IMG/VR virus record: IMGVR_UViG_3300036768_000051
Location: 1 to 32,177 of that record
Direction: 5' to 3' (one strand)
Source of the DNA: a virus
DNA length: 32,177 nt
Shown piece after piece: positions 25,033-31,409 of the stretch. Position numbers and translations under genes: made by a program. Under the pieces are notes generated by a model. It ran no database searches. It was not told the origin of the DNA and was given only the letters and a program-made list of their open reading frames with translations. Numbering within the stretch: the stretch's first letter is position 1; the number at the start of each line of letters is the position of its first letter.

Positions 25033-26463
25033 TCAGTACCCGGCAAGGGCGTCCGGGGCGCTCTCTTGCGCTCGCGCCCGAATGCGGGCGATTACTTTCT
25101 GGGCGGGGCTCGGGGCCCCATCCGCGAATGTCAACAGGAAGGCGTCAGCGCGGTTCGGGCTGGGGATGCCCCGCGCCTTCAGCTCGTCCTTACCTTCCAC
25201 CTTGATCCGGCCGTTCGAGAGCACCCGGAAGCGCGGCGTGGTCAGCTCTCCAATCAGCTCGTCGTCCGCCGGCAAGAGCACGCGGCGCGACTCAAACCAC
25301 TCCCGCCCCCGGAACCAAAGCTCGTCGCGCTGGCGCTCGTATTGGTCCTTGACGCTGGGCGATTCAGCCACGTTTACCGGGACCACCGGGAGACCAAGCT
25401 CCTTGGCGCGGTCATAGACGCCAGCACCGAGCCCGATGGTGTCGATGAAGATCGCATCGGGCTTGGTCTTGGCATGCTCGTAAATGGCCTTGAGGCGCCC
25501 CGTGGTCTGCATGAGATCAACGCCCGACCAAGTGCGCACCGGCTCCACCAGGGTGTTGCCGTAGCGCTTCGCCAGGGCCGTGGCGTCCGCACCAGTCCGA
25601 GCCACGTCCAGGCCCCACACCATGCGCCCCGAGGGCACAACATCCCGGCCAACGGCCGACGAGACGAGGTCCAGGGGGATCACCCCGTCCTCGGCAGCAA
25701 CGAAATCGCCGCGCACTCGCACCGCGTAGATCGGGCTGTCCACGCCGTACTTGAGGCGCATGTCCTCGATGTAGCGGCTCGACACGCCCTCGGTGGTCTC
25801 GCCGTTGACGTGCAGCGCGCCCCACCTAGCCCGCATCTTGTGGTGCGAGTCGTAGAAGTAGCCCGACGTGCGGGTGGGGTTCGCGCACATCACCACGAAA
25901 GCGCCATCGCTCGACAGCGCGCCCTCCGCCACCTGGAAGACCTGTTCGGGGATGCCGGAAGCCTCATCGAGAATGAACATCAGGTTGTCGGAGTGGAAGC
26001 CCTGCAGGGCCTCCGGCTTCTCGGGCCGCGATGTACGCGCTACCGCAAAACTCTCCTTGGGCGCCGCCTTGAGCACGAACTGTTCTGTGCTCCACTCAAA
26101 CTCATTGCCGAGCGCCGGCATCCGATCCCGCAGCACTCGGTGCCACTTGGCCAGCTCGGCCCAGAGCACGTCCGAGAGCTGATGGCCGGTGGGCGCCGTG
26201 CAGGGCACCTTGGCCGGGTAGTAGCAGCACAGGAACCAGAGTATGGTCCAGGCCTCGAAGGCCGTCTTACCCGTGCCGTGGCCGCTGCGCACAGATAGCC
26301 GTCGGGTCTGCACCAGCATCTTGCTGGCCTTCCACTGCCAGCGCTTGACGCCAGACTGCAGCTCCTCGTCCCACTCAGCTGGTAGGCCAAGGGCCTCTAC
26401 GGCGAACACCGCAGGACCGCCCTTGCGCCAGCGCTTGATGGTATCGAGTGCCGCTTCAGACAT
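25033..26463 (-). CDS. terL: Terminase large subunit (TerL), 476 aa
   Basis: ATPase motor and nuclease that cuts and packages DNA into the head. Walker A is RSGHGTGKT (Ser60-Thr67), Walker B is LMFILDEA (161-168), and the coupling region contains VVMCANPTRTSGYF. The RNase-H-like nuclease domain has GLDVARTG with Asp286, FIDTIGLGAG with Asp341, and NRADAFLL with Asp441 as likely metal ligands. I chose ATG at 26461-26463, which overlaps the small-subunit stop by 8 nt; the upstream extension in the same frame is inside that gene and Arg/Pro-rich. All key residues look intact. Confidence 0.95.
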   Translation of the reverse strand: MSEAALDTIKRWRKGGPAVFAVEALGLPAEWDEELQSGVKRWQWKASKMLVQTRRLSVRSGHGTGKTAFEAWTILWFLCCYYPAKVPCTAPTGHQLSDVLWAELAKWHRVLRDRMPALGNEFEWSTEQFVLKAAPKESFAVARTSRPEKPEALQGFHSDNLMFILDEASGIPEQVFQVAEGALSSDGAFVVMCANPTRTSGYFYDSHHKMRARWGALHVNGETTEGVSSRYIEDMRLKYGVDSPIYAVRVRGDFVAAEDGVIPLDLVSSAVGRDVVPSGRMVWGLDVARTGADATALAKRYGNTLVEPVRTWSGVDLMQTTGRLKAIYEHAKTKPDAIFIDTIGLGAGVYDRAKELGLPVVPVNVAESPSVKDQYERQRDELWFRGREWFESRRVLLPADDELIGELTTPRFRVLSNGRIKVEGKDELKARGIPSPNRADAFLLTFADGAPSPAQKVIARIRARAQESAPDALAGY

Positions 26464-26965
26464 CGGCGTCTTCCACGTCCTCCGCGCCCGCCTTGGCCCG
26501 GGCACGGCGCTTGCCCTTGGGCGGGTCGCGCACCAGCTTGGGTTGGTTGAGGGCCGACAACAGCCCGATCAGCCCAGCGCCCGGATCGACTTGATGCTCG
26601 TGGCGGTCCTTCCACACGTCCTTGCGGCGGTTCTTCAACCAGAAGATGCCGGCAATCGTGTCGGGCTGGACATCCTCCTCAGTCTCGACAACCACGGGGT
26701 TGCCCTGGTGTTGGAAGGCCTTCTGCACCTTGCGGCGAAATCCAGTGGCGCGGCGATAGAGACTGTCCGCGACATTGGCGTCAGCCGCCGCGCGCCCCAG
26801 CTCTAGCTGGCGATGGAACTCAGGATAGCGGCGCTCCCACGATTGCAGGGTGGCCAGCGTGATTCCGAAAAAGTCTACGATGTCTGCGTTGGTCGCGCCC
26901 AGCAAAGCCAGCTTGCGCGCCTGCTCCGCATACTCAGGATGGTATGGATAGACTTTGCGGGGCAT
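26456..26965 (-). CDS. terS: Terminase small subunit (TerS), 169 aa
   Basis: A DNA-binding protein that recognises phage DNA for packaging. Residues about 7-45 form a helix-turn-helix: EYAEQARKLALLGATNADIV followed by DFFGITLATLQSWERRYPEF, the usual terminase-small/transposase-like layout. A central oligomerisation region follows (ADSLYRRATGFRRKVQ, IAGIFWLKNRRKDVWKDR), typical of this family, and a basic C-terminus (PPKGKRRARAKAG). ATG at 26963-26965 has GGAGG upstream. The ORF's upstream extension to 27007 lacks a ribosome site. Confidence 0.92.
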   Translation of the reverse strand: MPRKVYPYHPEYAEQARKLALLGATNADIVDFFGITLATLQSWERRYPEFHRQLELGRAAADANVADSLYRRATGFRRKVQKAFQHQGNPVVVETEEDVQPDTIAGIFWLKNRRKDVWKDRHEHQVDPGAGLIGLLSALNQPKLVRDPPKGKRRARAKAGAEDVEDADV

Positions 26966-27260
26966 GGAACACCCCCTCCTCCAGCAAACTTTGCCAGAAG
27001 CGCGCAATGCACTCCGACAGAGCCGCCATGCTGCGCTCGCTGGTCATCACCGTGGCCCCGTACCCTTGCGCGTTGTCGCGGTTGGTGCCGATCTCGATGA
27101 ACAGGCTGTAGGCCCATTCCTTGTCGATCACGTGCTCGTGGCCCAGGTCGGCCAGCATCGCATGCGTCATGGCGGGCGTGGACGCGCCTATCGGCGCCTC
27201 TACAACCGTAACGTGGCGGGCGAACGTCTCCAGATGCTTGGCTTGGCTTGGCGTCAGCAC
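26934..27260 (-). CDS. Hypothetical protein before the terminase, 108 aa
   Basis: With GTG at 27258-27260 (GGGGG 5 nt upstream, 1 nt after the preceding stop) the protein is M-LTPSQAKHLETFARHVTVV and so on, with a mixed alpha/beta composition and ATVMTSERSMAALSECIARF near the end. No family is recognised. It overlaps the small terminase gene by 32 bp. An ATG farther upstream at 27311 is in frame but would overlap the previous gene by 50 nt, so I do not favour it. Confidence 0.65.
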   Translation of the reverse strand: MLTPSQAKHLETFARHVTVVEAPIGASTPAMTHAMLADLGHEHVIDKEWAYSLFIEIGTNRDNAQGYGATVMTSERSMAALSECIARFWQSLLEEGVFHAPQSLSIPS

Positions 27261-27261
27261 C

Positions 27262-27603
27262 TTAGCCCCCGAATACCTTGGTAATGATGGCCCCGCCGAG
27301 AACACCCACAAGGCCGGCCGCCCAGGCCGACACCCATCCTGAGATCAGCTTACTCACGGGCTGGGTTTCCTCCAGGGGTTTGAAGCGCGCGTCGCACGCC
27401 TGTATGTGCTTCTCCAGCAGACCGGCGAGCCGCTCGATCTCGCCGAATGCTCGATCCAGACCCGCGTTATTGGCTTGTGTGCGCTCCTCGATGCGGGCAA
27501 TGGCCACCATGGCTTCGGCTACCTTGCCGAGCGTGGCCTCTACGCCTTGCACTCGCTCGTACAACAGGTCCAACTTGGCACTTACGATCTCAGGGTCACT
27601 CAT
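27262..27603 (-). CDS. Coiled-coil protein with C-terminal membrane helix, putative holin/XhlA-like, 113 aa
   Basis: Residues 1-75 are a heptad-rich coiled coil (VSAKLDLLYERVQGVEATLG, then GLDRAFGEIERLAGLLEKHI). The last 22 residues (WVSAWAAGLVGVLGGAIITK) form a hydrophobic membrane segment. This N-coil/C-anchor layout occurs in XhlA-type haemolysin/holin accessory proteins of lysis cassettes. The ATG at 27601-27603 overlaps the stop of the lipoprotein gene (TGATGA). It lies beside the endolysin genes, which supports a lysis role, though structural alternatives remain. Confidence 0.7.
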   Translation of the reverse strand: MSDPEIVSAKLDLLYERVQGVEATLGKVAEAMVAIARIEERTQANNAGLDRAFGEIERLAGLLEKHIQACDARFKPLEETQPVSKLISGWVSAWAAGLVGVLGGAIITKVFGG

Positions 27604-27980
27604 CAGAACGAGGTCCCCTGCATCGCGGCGCCCGGCCCCGGCTGCCCAGCCGGGGGCTTGACGCCCGGGGCCGGAGGCTCCAACGGGGCCGAAGGCGCCA
27701 GCAACGGCAGCATCCCCGGCTTTTTGCCGCAGAACATCAGCCAACCGACGGAGCGTGTGCTATCGCCACCCAGGTCGCGCTCAAGAGCCCCGATGGTCGT
27801 GGCCTGGCAGACACCCCACTTGCTGGTACGCAAGGCAGCATCAGCCGCCTGCGCGCCGTGGTCAGCGATAGCCACTTGGGCGGCATTGAACTCAGCGCAA
27901 CCGGACAGGGCGGCCACCACGGAGAAGAGCATCAACGTGGCAACCGCTGAGATCACAAACGCCGCCTGACGCAGGGTCAT
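27603..27980 (-). CDS. Putative lysis lipoprotein (o-spanin candidate), 125 aa
   Basis: A hydrophobic signal (FVISAVATLMLFSVVAALSG) ends in the lipobox LSGC at residues about 25-28, so Cys28 should be lipidated after signal peptidase II cleavage. The mature part is helical, then Pro-rich at the end (PLEPPAPGVKPPAGQPGPG). Outer-membrane spanins are short, Pro-rich lipoproteins encoded in lysis cassettes, but this one is longer than usual and its inner-membrane partner is not certain. The start overlaps the stop of the small membrane protein gene. Confidence 0.7.
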   Translation of the reverse strand: MTLRQAAFVISAVATLMLFSVVAALSGCAEFNAAQVAIADHGAQAADAALRTSKWGVCQATTIGALERDLGGDSTRSVGWLMFCGKKPGMLPLLAPSAPLEPPAPGVKPPAGQPGPGAAMQGTSF

Positions 27981-28129
27981 TTGGCAGCCCTCAGTGCGGC
28001 CAGGCCCGCGCCCACGAGAGCGGAGTTGACCGCCTCGGCAAGGGTCATGTCACCGTTGAGAAAAGCCACGACGGCGGCGACTACCGCGCCGAAGGCGACG
28101 ATGTAGGTGCGTTTACCTTGCAGGGTCAT
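27977..28129 (-). CDS. Small membrane protein, holin candidate, 50 aa
   Basis: ATG at 28127-28129 with AGGAG 6 nt upstream opens a 50-residue frame: a basic start (MTLQGKRTY), one hydrophobic helix (IVAFGAVVAAVVAFL, about residues 10-24), a short polar turn (NGDMTLAEAVN), a second Ala/Leu-rich weakly hydrophobic helix and a basic end. The stop overlaps the next start as AAATGACC. Size, topology and position between the endolysin block and the lipoprotein fit a small holin; it could equally be another lysis accessory. Confidence 0.75.
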   Translation of the reverse strand: MTLQGKRTYIVAFGAVVAAVVAFLNGDMTLAEAVNSALVGAGLAALRAAK

Positions 28130-28148
28130 GCTGGTCTCCTTTCGGTCA

Positions 28149-28553
28149 TCAGATCAGTTCAAACCCGTGGCCCTCTGGCCCGGGCGGGTCGTTGCGCTCA
28201 GTGTAGGCGCGCACCGCGTTGTACATGATGCGCACCCGCTCGGGCGGCATCCCCACGCTCTCCATGGCCTGGCGGAAAAGCTCGTCCGCGTAGCTGCGCG
28301 GACAGGGCTTGGTACTGCAGGCCCAATCGTGCAGGGCCGCCGGAGCATGCGCCGTACAGCCGGCCAGGAGGAATGCGATTGGGACGCGCGGCACACTGGC
28401 AAAGTCCGTCCGAAAACCAGCCGGGACGGTCCACACGCGGCCGTCCGCGTCCTCGAACACCAGATCGGCCAGCAGCATCCACTCGCCGCGCCCGCTATGC
28501 GCGTTGTGGTCCACGAGGCGCACATCGAGGGTTGTGCGAAACCCAGCAGCCAT
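28149..28553 (-). CDS. DUF1353 family protein, 134 aa
   Basis: The motif VPAGFRTDFASVPRVP followed by APAALHDWACSTKPCPRSYA is the hallmark of DUF1353, a family found in many phages, frequently near lysis or structural genes. Its activity is not established; the conserved DFASVP and HDW motifs suggest a small enzyme, possibly a wall hydrolase. Two Cys in CSTKPC and an upstream Cys are present. The start overlaps the endolysin stop as TGATG, so the two are coupled, suggesting a joint role. Confidence 0.8.
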   Translation of the reverse strand: MAAGFRTTLDVRLVDHNAHSGRGEWMLLADLVFEDADGRVWTVPAGFRTDFASVPRVPIAFLLAGCTAHAPAALHDWACSTKPCPRSYADELFRQAMESVGMPPERVRIMYNAVRAYTERNDPPGPEGHGFELI

Positions 28554-28927
28554 CAGCGCCCCGGCAGCTCAAAATGCGGCCCATCGCGGAACGTGCGCCA
28601 GTCCCCACCCCAGACCACTGGAACGCCCAGCTCGGCCGCGGCACGCTTCATGGCCTTGGCGATGGTGGGGAACAGGGGCCAGTCCCAGCGCGCCTGACCA
28701 CCGATCTGAGGGGCCAGGTCCACAGCGCGCGCATAGCCGGTCAGGTCCGGGATGTGCTTGCTGTTCATCGTCTTGCTCGCGCCCTTGGCGACAAGCTCAC
28801 GTTGCCGCTCCACGGTCCGCGCGCCCTCGACCACCAGAAGGTCGAAGTCCAGGTAAGTGGCGGCCTTGCGTACCACGTCAGCGAGTTGCGGGGTCACCGT
28901 GGCCAGGCGGTCCTCTCGTATCAACAT
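28553..28927 (-). CDS. M15-type D-Ala/L-Ala-D-Glu peptidase endolysin, 124 aa
   Basis: A compact peptidoglycan peptidase. The zinc ligands are visible: His58 in SKHIPDLTGYARAVD, Asp70 of the same motif, and His118 in DGPHFEL; Asp109 in WGGDW is the likely catalytic acid. The EGARTVERQ segment (35-43) is the usual substrate-cleft motif. Length matches small phage endolysins such as the T5 type. I chose ATG at 28925-28927 with GGAG 6 nt upstream; the frame stays open to 29470, but that part is Pro/Arg-rich, lies partly in another gene and lacks a site. It has no signal peptide, so a holin must release it. Confidence 0.92.
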   Translation of the reverse strand: MLIREDRLATVTPQLADVVRKAATYLDFDLLVVEGARTVERQRELVAKGASKTMNSKHIPDLTGYARAVDLAPQIGGQARWDWPLFPTIAKAMKRAAAELGVPVVWGGDWRTFRDGPHFELPGR

Positions 28928-28945
28928 GGTCGTCTCCGGGCGACA

Positions 28946-28968
28946 GCGGCCCCCTTGGGAGAGGCCGC
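28946..28968 (-). promoter_or_regulatory. GC hairpin in the endolysin leader
   Basis: gcggcc (28946-28951) pairs with ggccgc (28963-28968) around an 11-nt loop, between the candidate late promoter (29033-29061) and the endolysin start at 28927. No T-run follows on the minus strand. It could act as a pause or antitermination site, or limit translation early in infection. A second short inverted repeat, ttggg/cccaa, lies at 29011-29023. Confidence 0.4.
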
Positions 28969-29032
28969 CGGTTGTAGGTGTGCCGCTCGGATGTCTCCCG
29001 GGCGGTGTATTGGGGGGCCCAATCGTGGGCGG

Positions 29033-29061
29033 CTTATAGCACGGTGGAAAAAGCTCTGCAA
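29033..29061 (-). promoter_or_regulatory. Candidate sigma70 late promoter upstream of the lysis block
   Basis: On the minus strand, TTGCAG (29056-29061) and TATAAG (29033-29038) are separated by exactly 17 bp. The -10 matches TATAAT at five of six places and the -35 at three. It lies in the 149-bp gap between the zinc-finger protein gene and the endolysin gene, where lambdoid phages keep the late promoter. Confidence 0.5.
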
Positions 29062-29076
29062 GAGCCCGCGCAAAGA

Positions 29077-29607
29077 TCAGCGCAAGGCGCCACCCATGCG
29101 TCGCAAGAAAGCCGCCTCGATAGCGTCTATCTCGCCGTACAGCCAGCGGGCTGGGTCCACGGCCTTGGGCCCAAGCGCCGCTCGGATTGCCTCTTGCAGG
29201 TCCACCCGGCCCGTCCCGCCACATGCCGGACAGGCACGAGGGGAGAGCGTTGGGGTCCCGGGCACGGGCTGGTACCCGCGGCCCTGGCAGGTGGAGCACG
29301 TCGAAGCCGACGAGCCCCAATAGGTGAGCACGGCATGGGCGATGCGCATGGCCATGTCCACATCCATACCCGGCCAGGTGGCGGGGCGCTTGCGCTTGAC
29401 GTTGAGGAGGGCCTGAGTCATCGCCTGGCGGGCGTCGGCACGGTCCCCAGGCTGGCCTACCGTCCGGCATCGCAGAAGGGCGTGGGCCAGCTTGGCGCGT
29501 CGGCCGCAGAGGCCGGCGGCGGTGAGCACGTCCACGGGCACCCGGCGGGCGTCCGATTGGGCGAGGTTGCTGGCCGTAGTGGCCGAAGCGTAGGTCTCGA
29601 CTCGCAT
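29077..29607 (-). CDS. DnaJ-type zinc-finger protein, candidate late antiterminator (Q-like), 176 aa
   Basis: Two CxxC pairs (CSTCQGRGY at about residues 104-112 and CPACGGTGRV at 126-135) form a DnaJ-like zinc ribbon. A helical N-terminal region (DVDMAMRIAHAVLTYWGSSA just before the ribbon) and a helical C-terminus surround it. Lambdoid Q antiterminators carry a zinc-binding Cys4 insert and sit between replication genes and the late promoter/lysis genes, as here. ATG at 29605-29607 has GGAG 6 nt upstream. A longer in-frame start at 29670 lacks a ribosome site but lies right after an 18-bp inverted repeat, so it remains possible. Confidence 0.7.
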   Translation of the reverse strand: MRVETYASATTASNLAQSDARRVPVDVLTAAGLCGRRAKLAHALLRCRTVGQPGDRADARQAMTQALLNVKRKRPATWPGMDVDMAMRIAHAVLTYWGSSASTCSTCQGRGYQPVPGTPTLSPRACPACGGTGRVDLQEAIRAALGPKAVDPARWLYGEIDAIEAAFLRRMGGALR

Positions 29608-29682
29608 TACGATCTCCGGCAGTGAGGTGGCGGGATCATAGGCATTTTCAATGGTGCAGTCGAGCACCATCGAAAACGTCTA

Positions 29683-29700
29683 TAAGTGAGTGGTCACTTA
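29683..29700. promoter_or_regulatory. 18-bp inverted repeat, copy 1 (operator-like)
   Basis: taagtga-gtgg-tcactta is a perfect 7-bp inverted repeat with a 4-nt centre. The same 18 bp occurs at 30856-30873 and 30954-30971. Here it holds the stop codon of the 60-residue gene and lies just before the long in-frame start of the zinc-finger gene. Minus-strand TATAGA follows the repeat, and TAGACC is 17 bp upstream of that, so it could overlap a promoter core. Confidence 0.75.
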
Positions 29701-29876
29701 CGGTCTAGGCCAGATTCCTGCTGGGTTTCGTCTCGCGCTTCCTGCCGGCGCTCGATCTCCGCCGCGATGGCGGCTCGGATATGGCGCGAGCACAAAATGA
29801 ACCCATCTACGTCGCCGTCGCCGTCCACCCAGACTCGCGCCATTTCGGCTATCAGCCGTTGATCGTTGCTATTCAC
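29694..29876 (-). CDS. Small helical protein of unknown function, 60 aa
   Basis: GTG at 29874-29876 has GAGAGG about 8 nt upstream, 12 nt after the MazG-like stop. The protein, NSNDQRLIAEMARVWVDGDG followed by a helix AAIAAEIERRQEARDETQQE, is charged and probably all-helical with one acidic turn. No family recognised. Its last codons (GLDRK, stop) overlap the 18-bp inverted repeat; the same GLQRK-stop coding end recurs, without a gene, at the two other copies of that repeat. Confidence 0.7.
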   Translation of the reverse strand: MNSNDQRLIAEMARVWVDGDGDVDGFILCSRHIRAAIAAEIERRQEARDETQQESGLDRK

Positions 29877-29888
29877 GGACTTTGCCTC

Positions 29889-30188
29889 TCAGTCGCCGTC
29901 CTTGATGAACACACCGTCCTGCATCCGGCCCTTGCGGTCCTTGATCTCGTTCCACGCCGCCTCGATGCAGTCCTCGACCTGCACGCCTACCTGGGCGGCC
30001 AGGATGGTCAGAACCACGATTGCATCGCCGATGCCGTCGATAACTGCGGGGCGGTTGCCCTTTGCCAGGCCTGACGCAAGCTCACCCACCTCCTCCACCA
30101 GCTTGAGAAACTGGCGGTCCGGTGTGCTCCCGTCGATCAAGTTGCGGTCTCGCGCCCAGGTGCGGATGTCACTGAATCTGTCCGTCAT
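29889..30188 (-). CDS. MazG-like nucleotide pyrophosphohydrolase, 99 aa
   Basis: The central segment LKLVEEVGELASGLAKGNRP, then VIDGIGDAIVVLTILAAQVG, is the all-alpha NTP pyrophosphatase pattern: an ExxE(L) helix and a downstream DxxxV helix that bind magnesium. Phage members hydrolyse (d)NTPs or related nucleotides, and can lower ppGpp-type signals or clean the pool. Length matches the short single-domain MazG-like class. The ATG overlaps the preceding stop as TAAATGAC, so it belongs to one translational unit with the two paralogues upstream. Confidence 0.85.
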   Translation of the reverse strand: MTDRFSDIRTWARDRNLIDGSTPDRQFLKLVEEVGELASGLAKGNRPAVIDGIGDAIVVLTILAAQVGVQVEDCIEAAWNEIKDRKGRMQDGVFIKDGD

Positions 30189-30406
30189 TTACGGTCCTTT
30201 CCCAATGGCGCATAGAACGCCGTGCCGGCTTCTGCCGGGCCGCAGTATCGCTCGACCCAGGCCTTCTCGACCTGGACCATTACGCCGTACTGTGTCGGCC
30301 GCCGGAACAATCGCCAGGCCAAGCGCAACGCCTCAAGCCAGGTTGGATGATTCATCGAAGCCAGGACATACCCCTCAGCGCCTGGCGCCATGATCGTGTA
30401 GTGCAT
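30185..30406 (-). CDS. Protein of unknown function, paralogue B, 73 aa
   Basis: Begins MHYTIMAPGAEGYVLASMNH, then PTWLEALRLAWRLFRRPTQY and a beta-like end (GVMVQVEKAWVERYCGP). It is clearly related to the upstream gene at 30409-30699: both share MHYT, P[ST]WLE.LRLA and a following RP..Y.V...VEK. I chose ATG at 30404-30406 because AGGGAG lies 8 nt upstream; the in-frame TTG six bases earlier is too close to that site. No family recognised; the Leu/Trp-rich helix may contact a membrane or partner. Confidence 0.75.
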   Translation of the reverse strand: MHYTIMAPGAEGYVLASMNHPTWLEALRLAWRLFRRPTQYGVMVQVEKAWVERYCGPAEAGTAFYAPLGKDRK

Positions 30407-30408
30407 CG

Positions 30409-30699
30409 TCAATTCTCCCTAGGTACCTCGTCGCCGCGCAGCCTGTGAGTCACCTCGAACTTGACGCGGCTATCAGGTGCAGCACGTCGAACAACCGTTT
30501 CAAACATGCTCTCTTCCGGCGGTGGCCCAGCGCAAGAGGAGCCAATCCGCTTCTCAACCAGGGCGGTTACTCGGTATGTGCCTGGACGCACCAGCATGCC
30601 CAAAGCCAATCGCAGCACCTCAAGCCAAGATGGCTGCTCCAACCAGGTCGGTTCGTACCGATCCGCGTCAGCGCTCGGCTTCATGCTTGTGTAGTGCAT
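30409..30699 (-). CDS. Protein of unknown function, paralogue A, 96 aa
   Basis: Begins MHYTSMKPSADADRYEPTWL, then PSWLEVLRLALGMLVRPGTY, and ends with a longer, charged C-terminus (PDSRVKFEVTHRLRGDEVP) absent from its neighbour. ATG at 30697-30699 has GGAGG 7 nt upstream, and the same gattgacgatg sequence precedes both paralogues' starts, so leader and gene were duplicated together. It is the first gene downstream of the repeat-rich region. No family recognised. Confidence 0.75.
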   Translation of the reverse strand: MHYTSMKPSADADRYEPTWLEQPSWLEVLRLALGMLVRPGTYRVTALVEKRIGSSCAGPPPEESMFETVVRRAAPDSRVKFEVTHRLRGDEVPREN

Positions 30700-30809
30700 C
30701 GTCAATCCTCCAATACGTTGACGCCCATGGCGGACGTTCAGAGTCCAACCGAGGGCTTACACCATCGTACCACGGCCGCCGGGCTGCCGCTCGGATAGTG
30801 GTGGCGAAC

Positions 30810-30826
30810 CATAGATGCCATCTATG
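30810..30826. promoter_or_regulatory. 17-bp perfect palindrome, operator-like
   Basis: catagatg-c-catctatg has 8-bp arms and a single central base. It lies 110 bp upstream of the paralogue A start and directly beside the 84-bp repeat. Such dyads are typical binding sites of dimeric regulators. Confidence 0.5.
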
Positions 30827-30907
30827 CTTCAGCGGAGTTCCATCGAAAACATCTATAAGTGAGTGGTCACTTACGCTGTAGGCCAGTAACGGCGCGGGTT
30901 GTGCTCG
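30824..30907 (-). repeat. 84-bp direct repeat, copy 2
   Basis: Matches 30922-31005 over 84 bp with only about 10 differences, period 98 bp. It runs from atgcttcagcggagttcca through the 18-bp inverted repeat (30856-30873) to gcgggttgtgctcg. Read on the minus strand it encodes STTRAVTGLQRK-stop, then the inverted repeat, then ATGGAACTCCGC and a stop. Confidence 0.85.
30856..30873. promoter_or_regulatory. 18-bp inverted repeat, copy 2 (operator-like)
   Basis: Identical to 29683-29700 and 30954-30971. On the minus strand it is followed by TATAGATGTTTTCGATGGAA, nearly the same sequence that follows copy 1. Confidence 0.75.
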
Positions 30908-30921
30908 GATTGATATTTTCA

Positions 30922-31005
30922 ATGCTTAAGCGGAGTTCCATTGAAAAAGCCAATAAGTGAGTGGTCACTTACGCTGCAGGCCAGTAACGGCGCGGGTTGT
31001 GCTCG
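30922..31005 (-). repeat. 84-bp direct repeat, copy 3, with micro-ORF
   Basis: Tandem partner of 30824-30907. Between the inverted repeats of copies 3 and 2, the minus strand holds a 24-codon frame that opens ATGGAACTCCGC (30939-30941 as start) and ends in the shared TGLQRK-stop. Its start resembles that of the zinc-finger gene's long form and its end that of the 60-residue gene, as if a gene had been deleted down to its two ends. Confidence 0.8.
30954..30971. promoter_or_regulatory. 18-bp inverted repeat, copy 3 (operator-like)
   Basis: Third identical copy of the taagtga/tcactta dyad. On the minus strand it is followed by TTGGCTTTTTCAATGGAA. Confidence 0.75.
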
Positions 31006-31087
31006 CGGGTGTGCGTTTTTCCTTGGGGCCGCCCAGCGTTAAATCACGACGGCCATTCGACCATGGCCGGCGCCGGTGGTGGTGGTT

Positions 31088-31356
31088 AAAACCTGCAAAA
31101 AATCACAGGTTACCCTAGTTACCAAGTTTCCCTTCTCGCCTATAACCTTTTTCTGGGAGAAGAATATATCCCTCTACCCCCCGCTTCATCCCCGTTTTTA
31201 TGTGTTTTCTCGCCCTTTTTCGACTTCTTTATATATTCCCTATCCTCCCTTTTAGAGAGAAGGGTAACTAGGGTAACTATAAGAAAGCCGGAGATAAAAC
31301 AAGGACTTAGGCGTTACCCTAGGTGGGTAACCGTAAGGTAACGAGAAGGTAACCAT
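31088..31356. other. Candidate replication origin: GTTACC/GGTAAC iterons with AT-rich tract
   Basis: GTTACC or its complement occurs at about 31109-31114, 31118-31123, 31263-31268, 31271-31276, 31313-31318, 31326-31332, 31337-31342 and 31348-31354, some paired as palindromes such as ttaccctaggtgggtaa. Between the two clusters is a tract of about 130 bases with strong pyrimidine bias on the plus strand and several A/T runs (atatatcc, tttatatattcc), a plausible melting element. It lies just downstream of the replication gene, the usual place for a phage origin. Confidence 0.5.
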
Positions 31357-31379
31357 AAAAAACGGCCCGAAGGCCGTTT
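31357..31379 (-). terminator. Intrinsic terminator after the replication gene (minus strand)
   Basis: An 8-bp stem AAACGGCC/GGCCGTTT with a TTCG tetraloop (minus-strand reading) is followed by a T-run from the six A at 31357-31362. It is a textbook terminator, placed about 90 bp after the VapE-like stop, and should end the early/replication transcript. Confidence 0.9.
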
Positions 31380-31409
31380 GTAAATAATTGCAGGTTTTTA
31401 TGTCACCAG

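Noticed and set aside
28928-29470. N-terminal extension of the endolysin frame
   Set aside because: The extra 181 residues are Pro/Gly/Arg-rich, overlap the zinc-finger gene, and the ATG at 28927 has a strong ribosome site and gives the usual endolysin length.
30668-30922. An 84-codon frame starting with TTG on the minus strand
   Set aside because: No ribosome site, runs through the duplicated repeat and palindrome, and overlaps the start of paralogue A; more likely non-coding.
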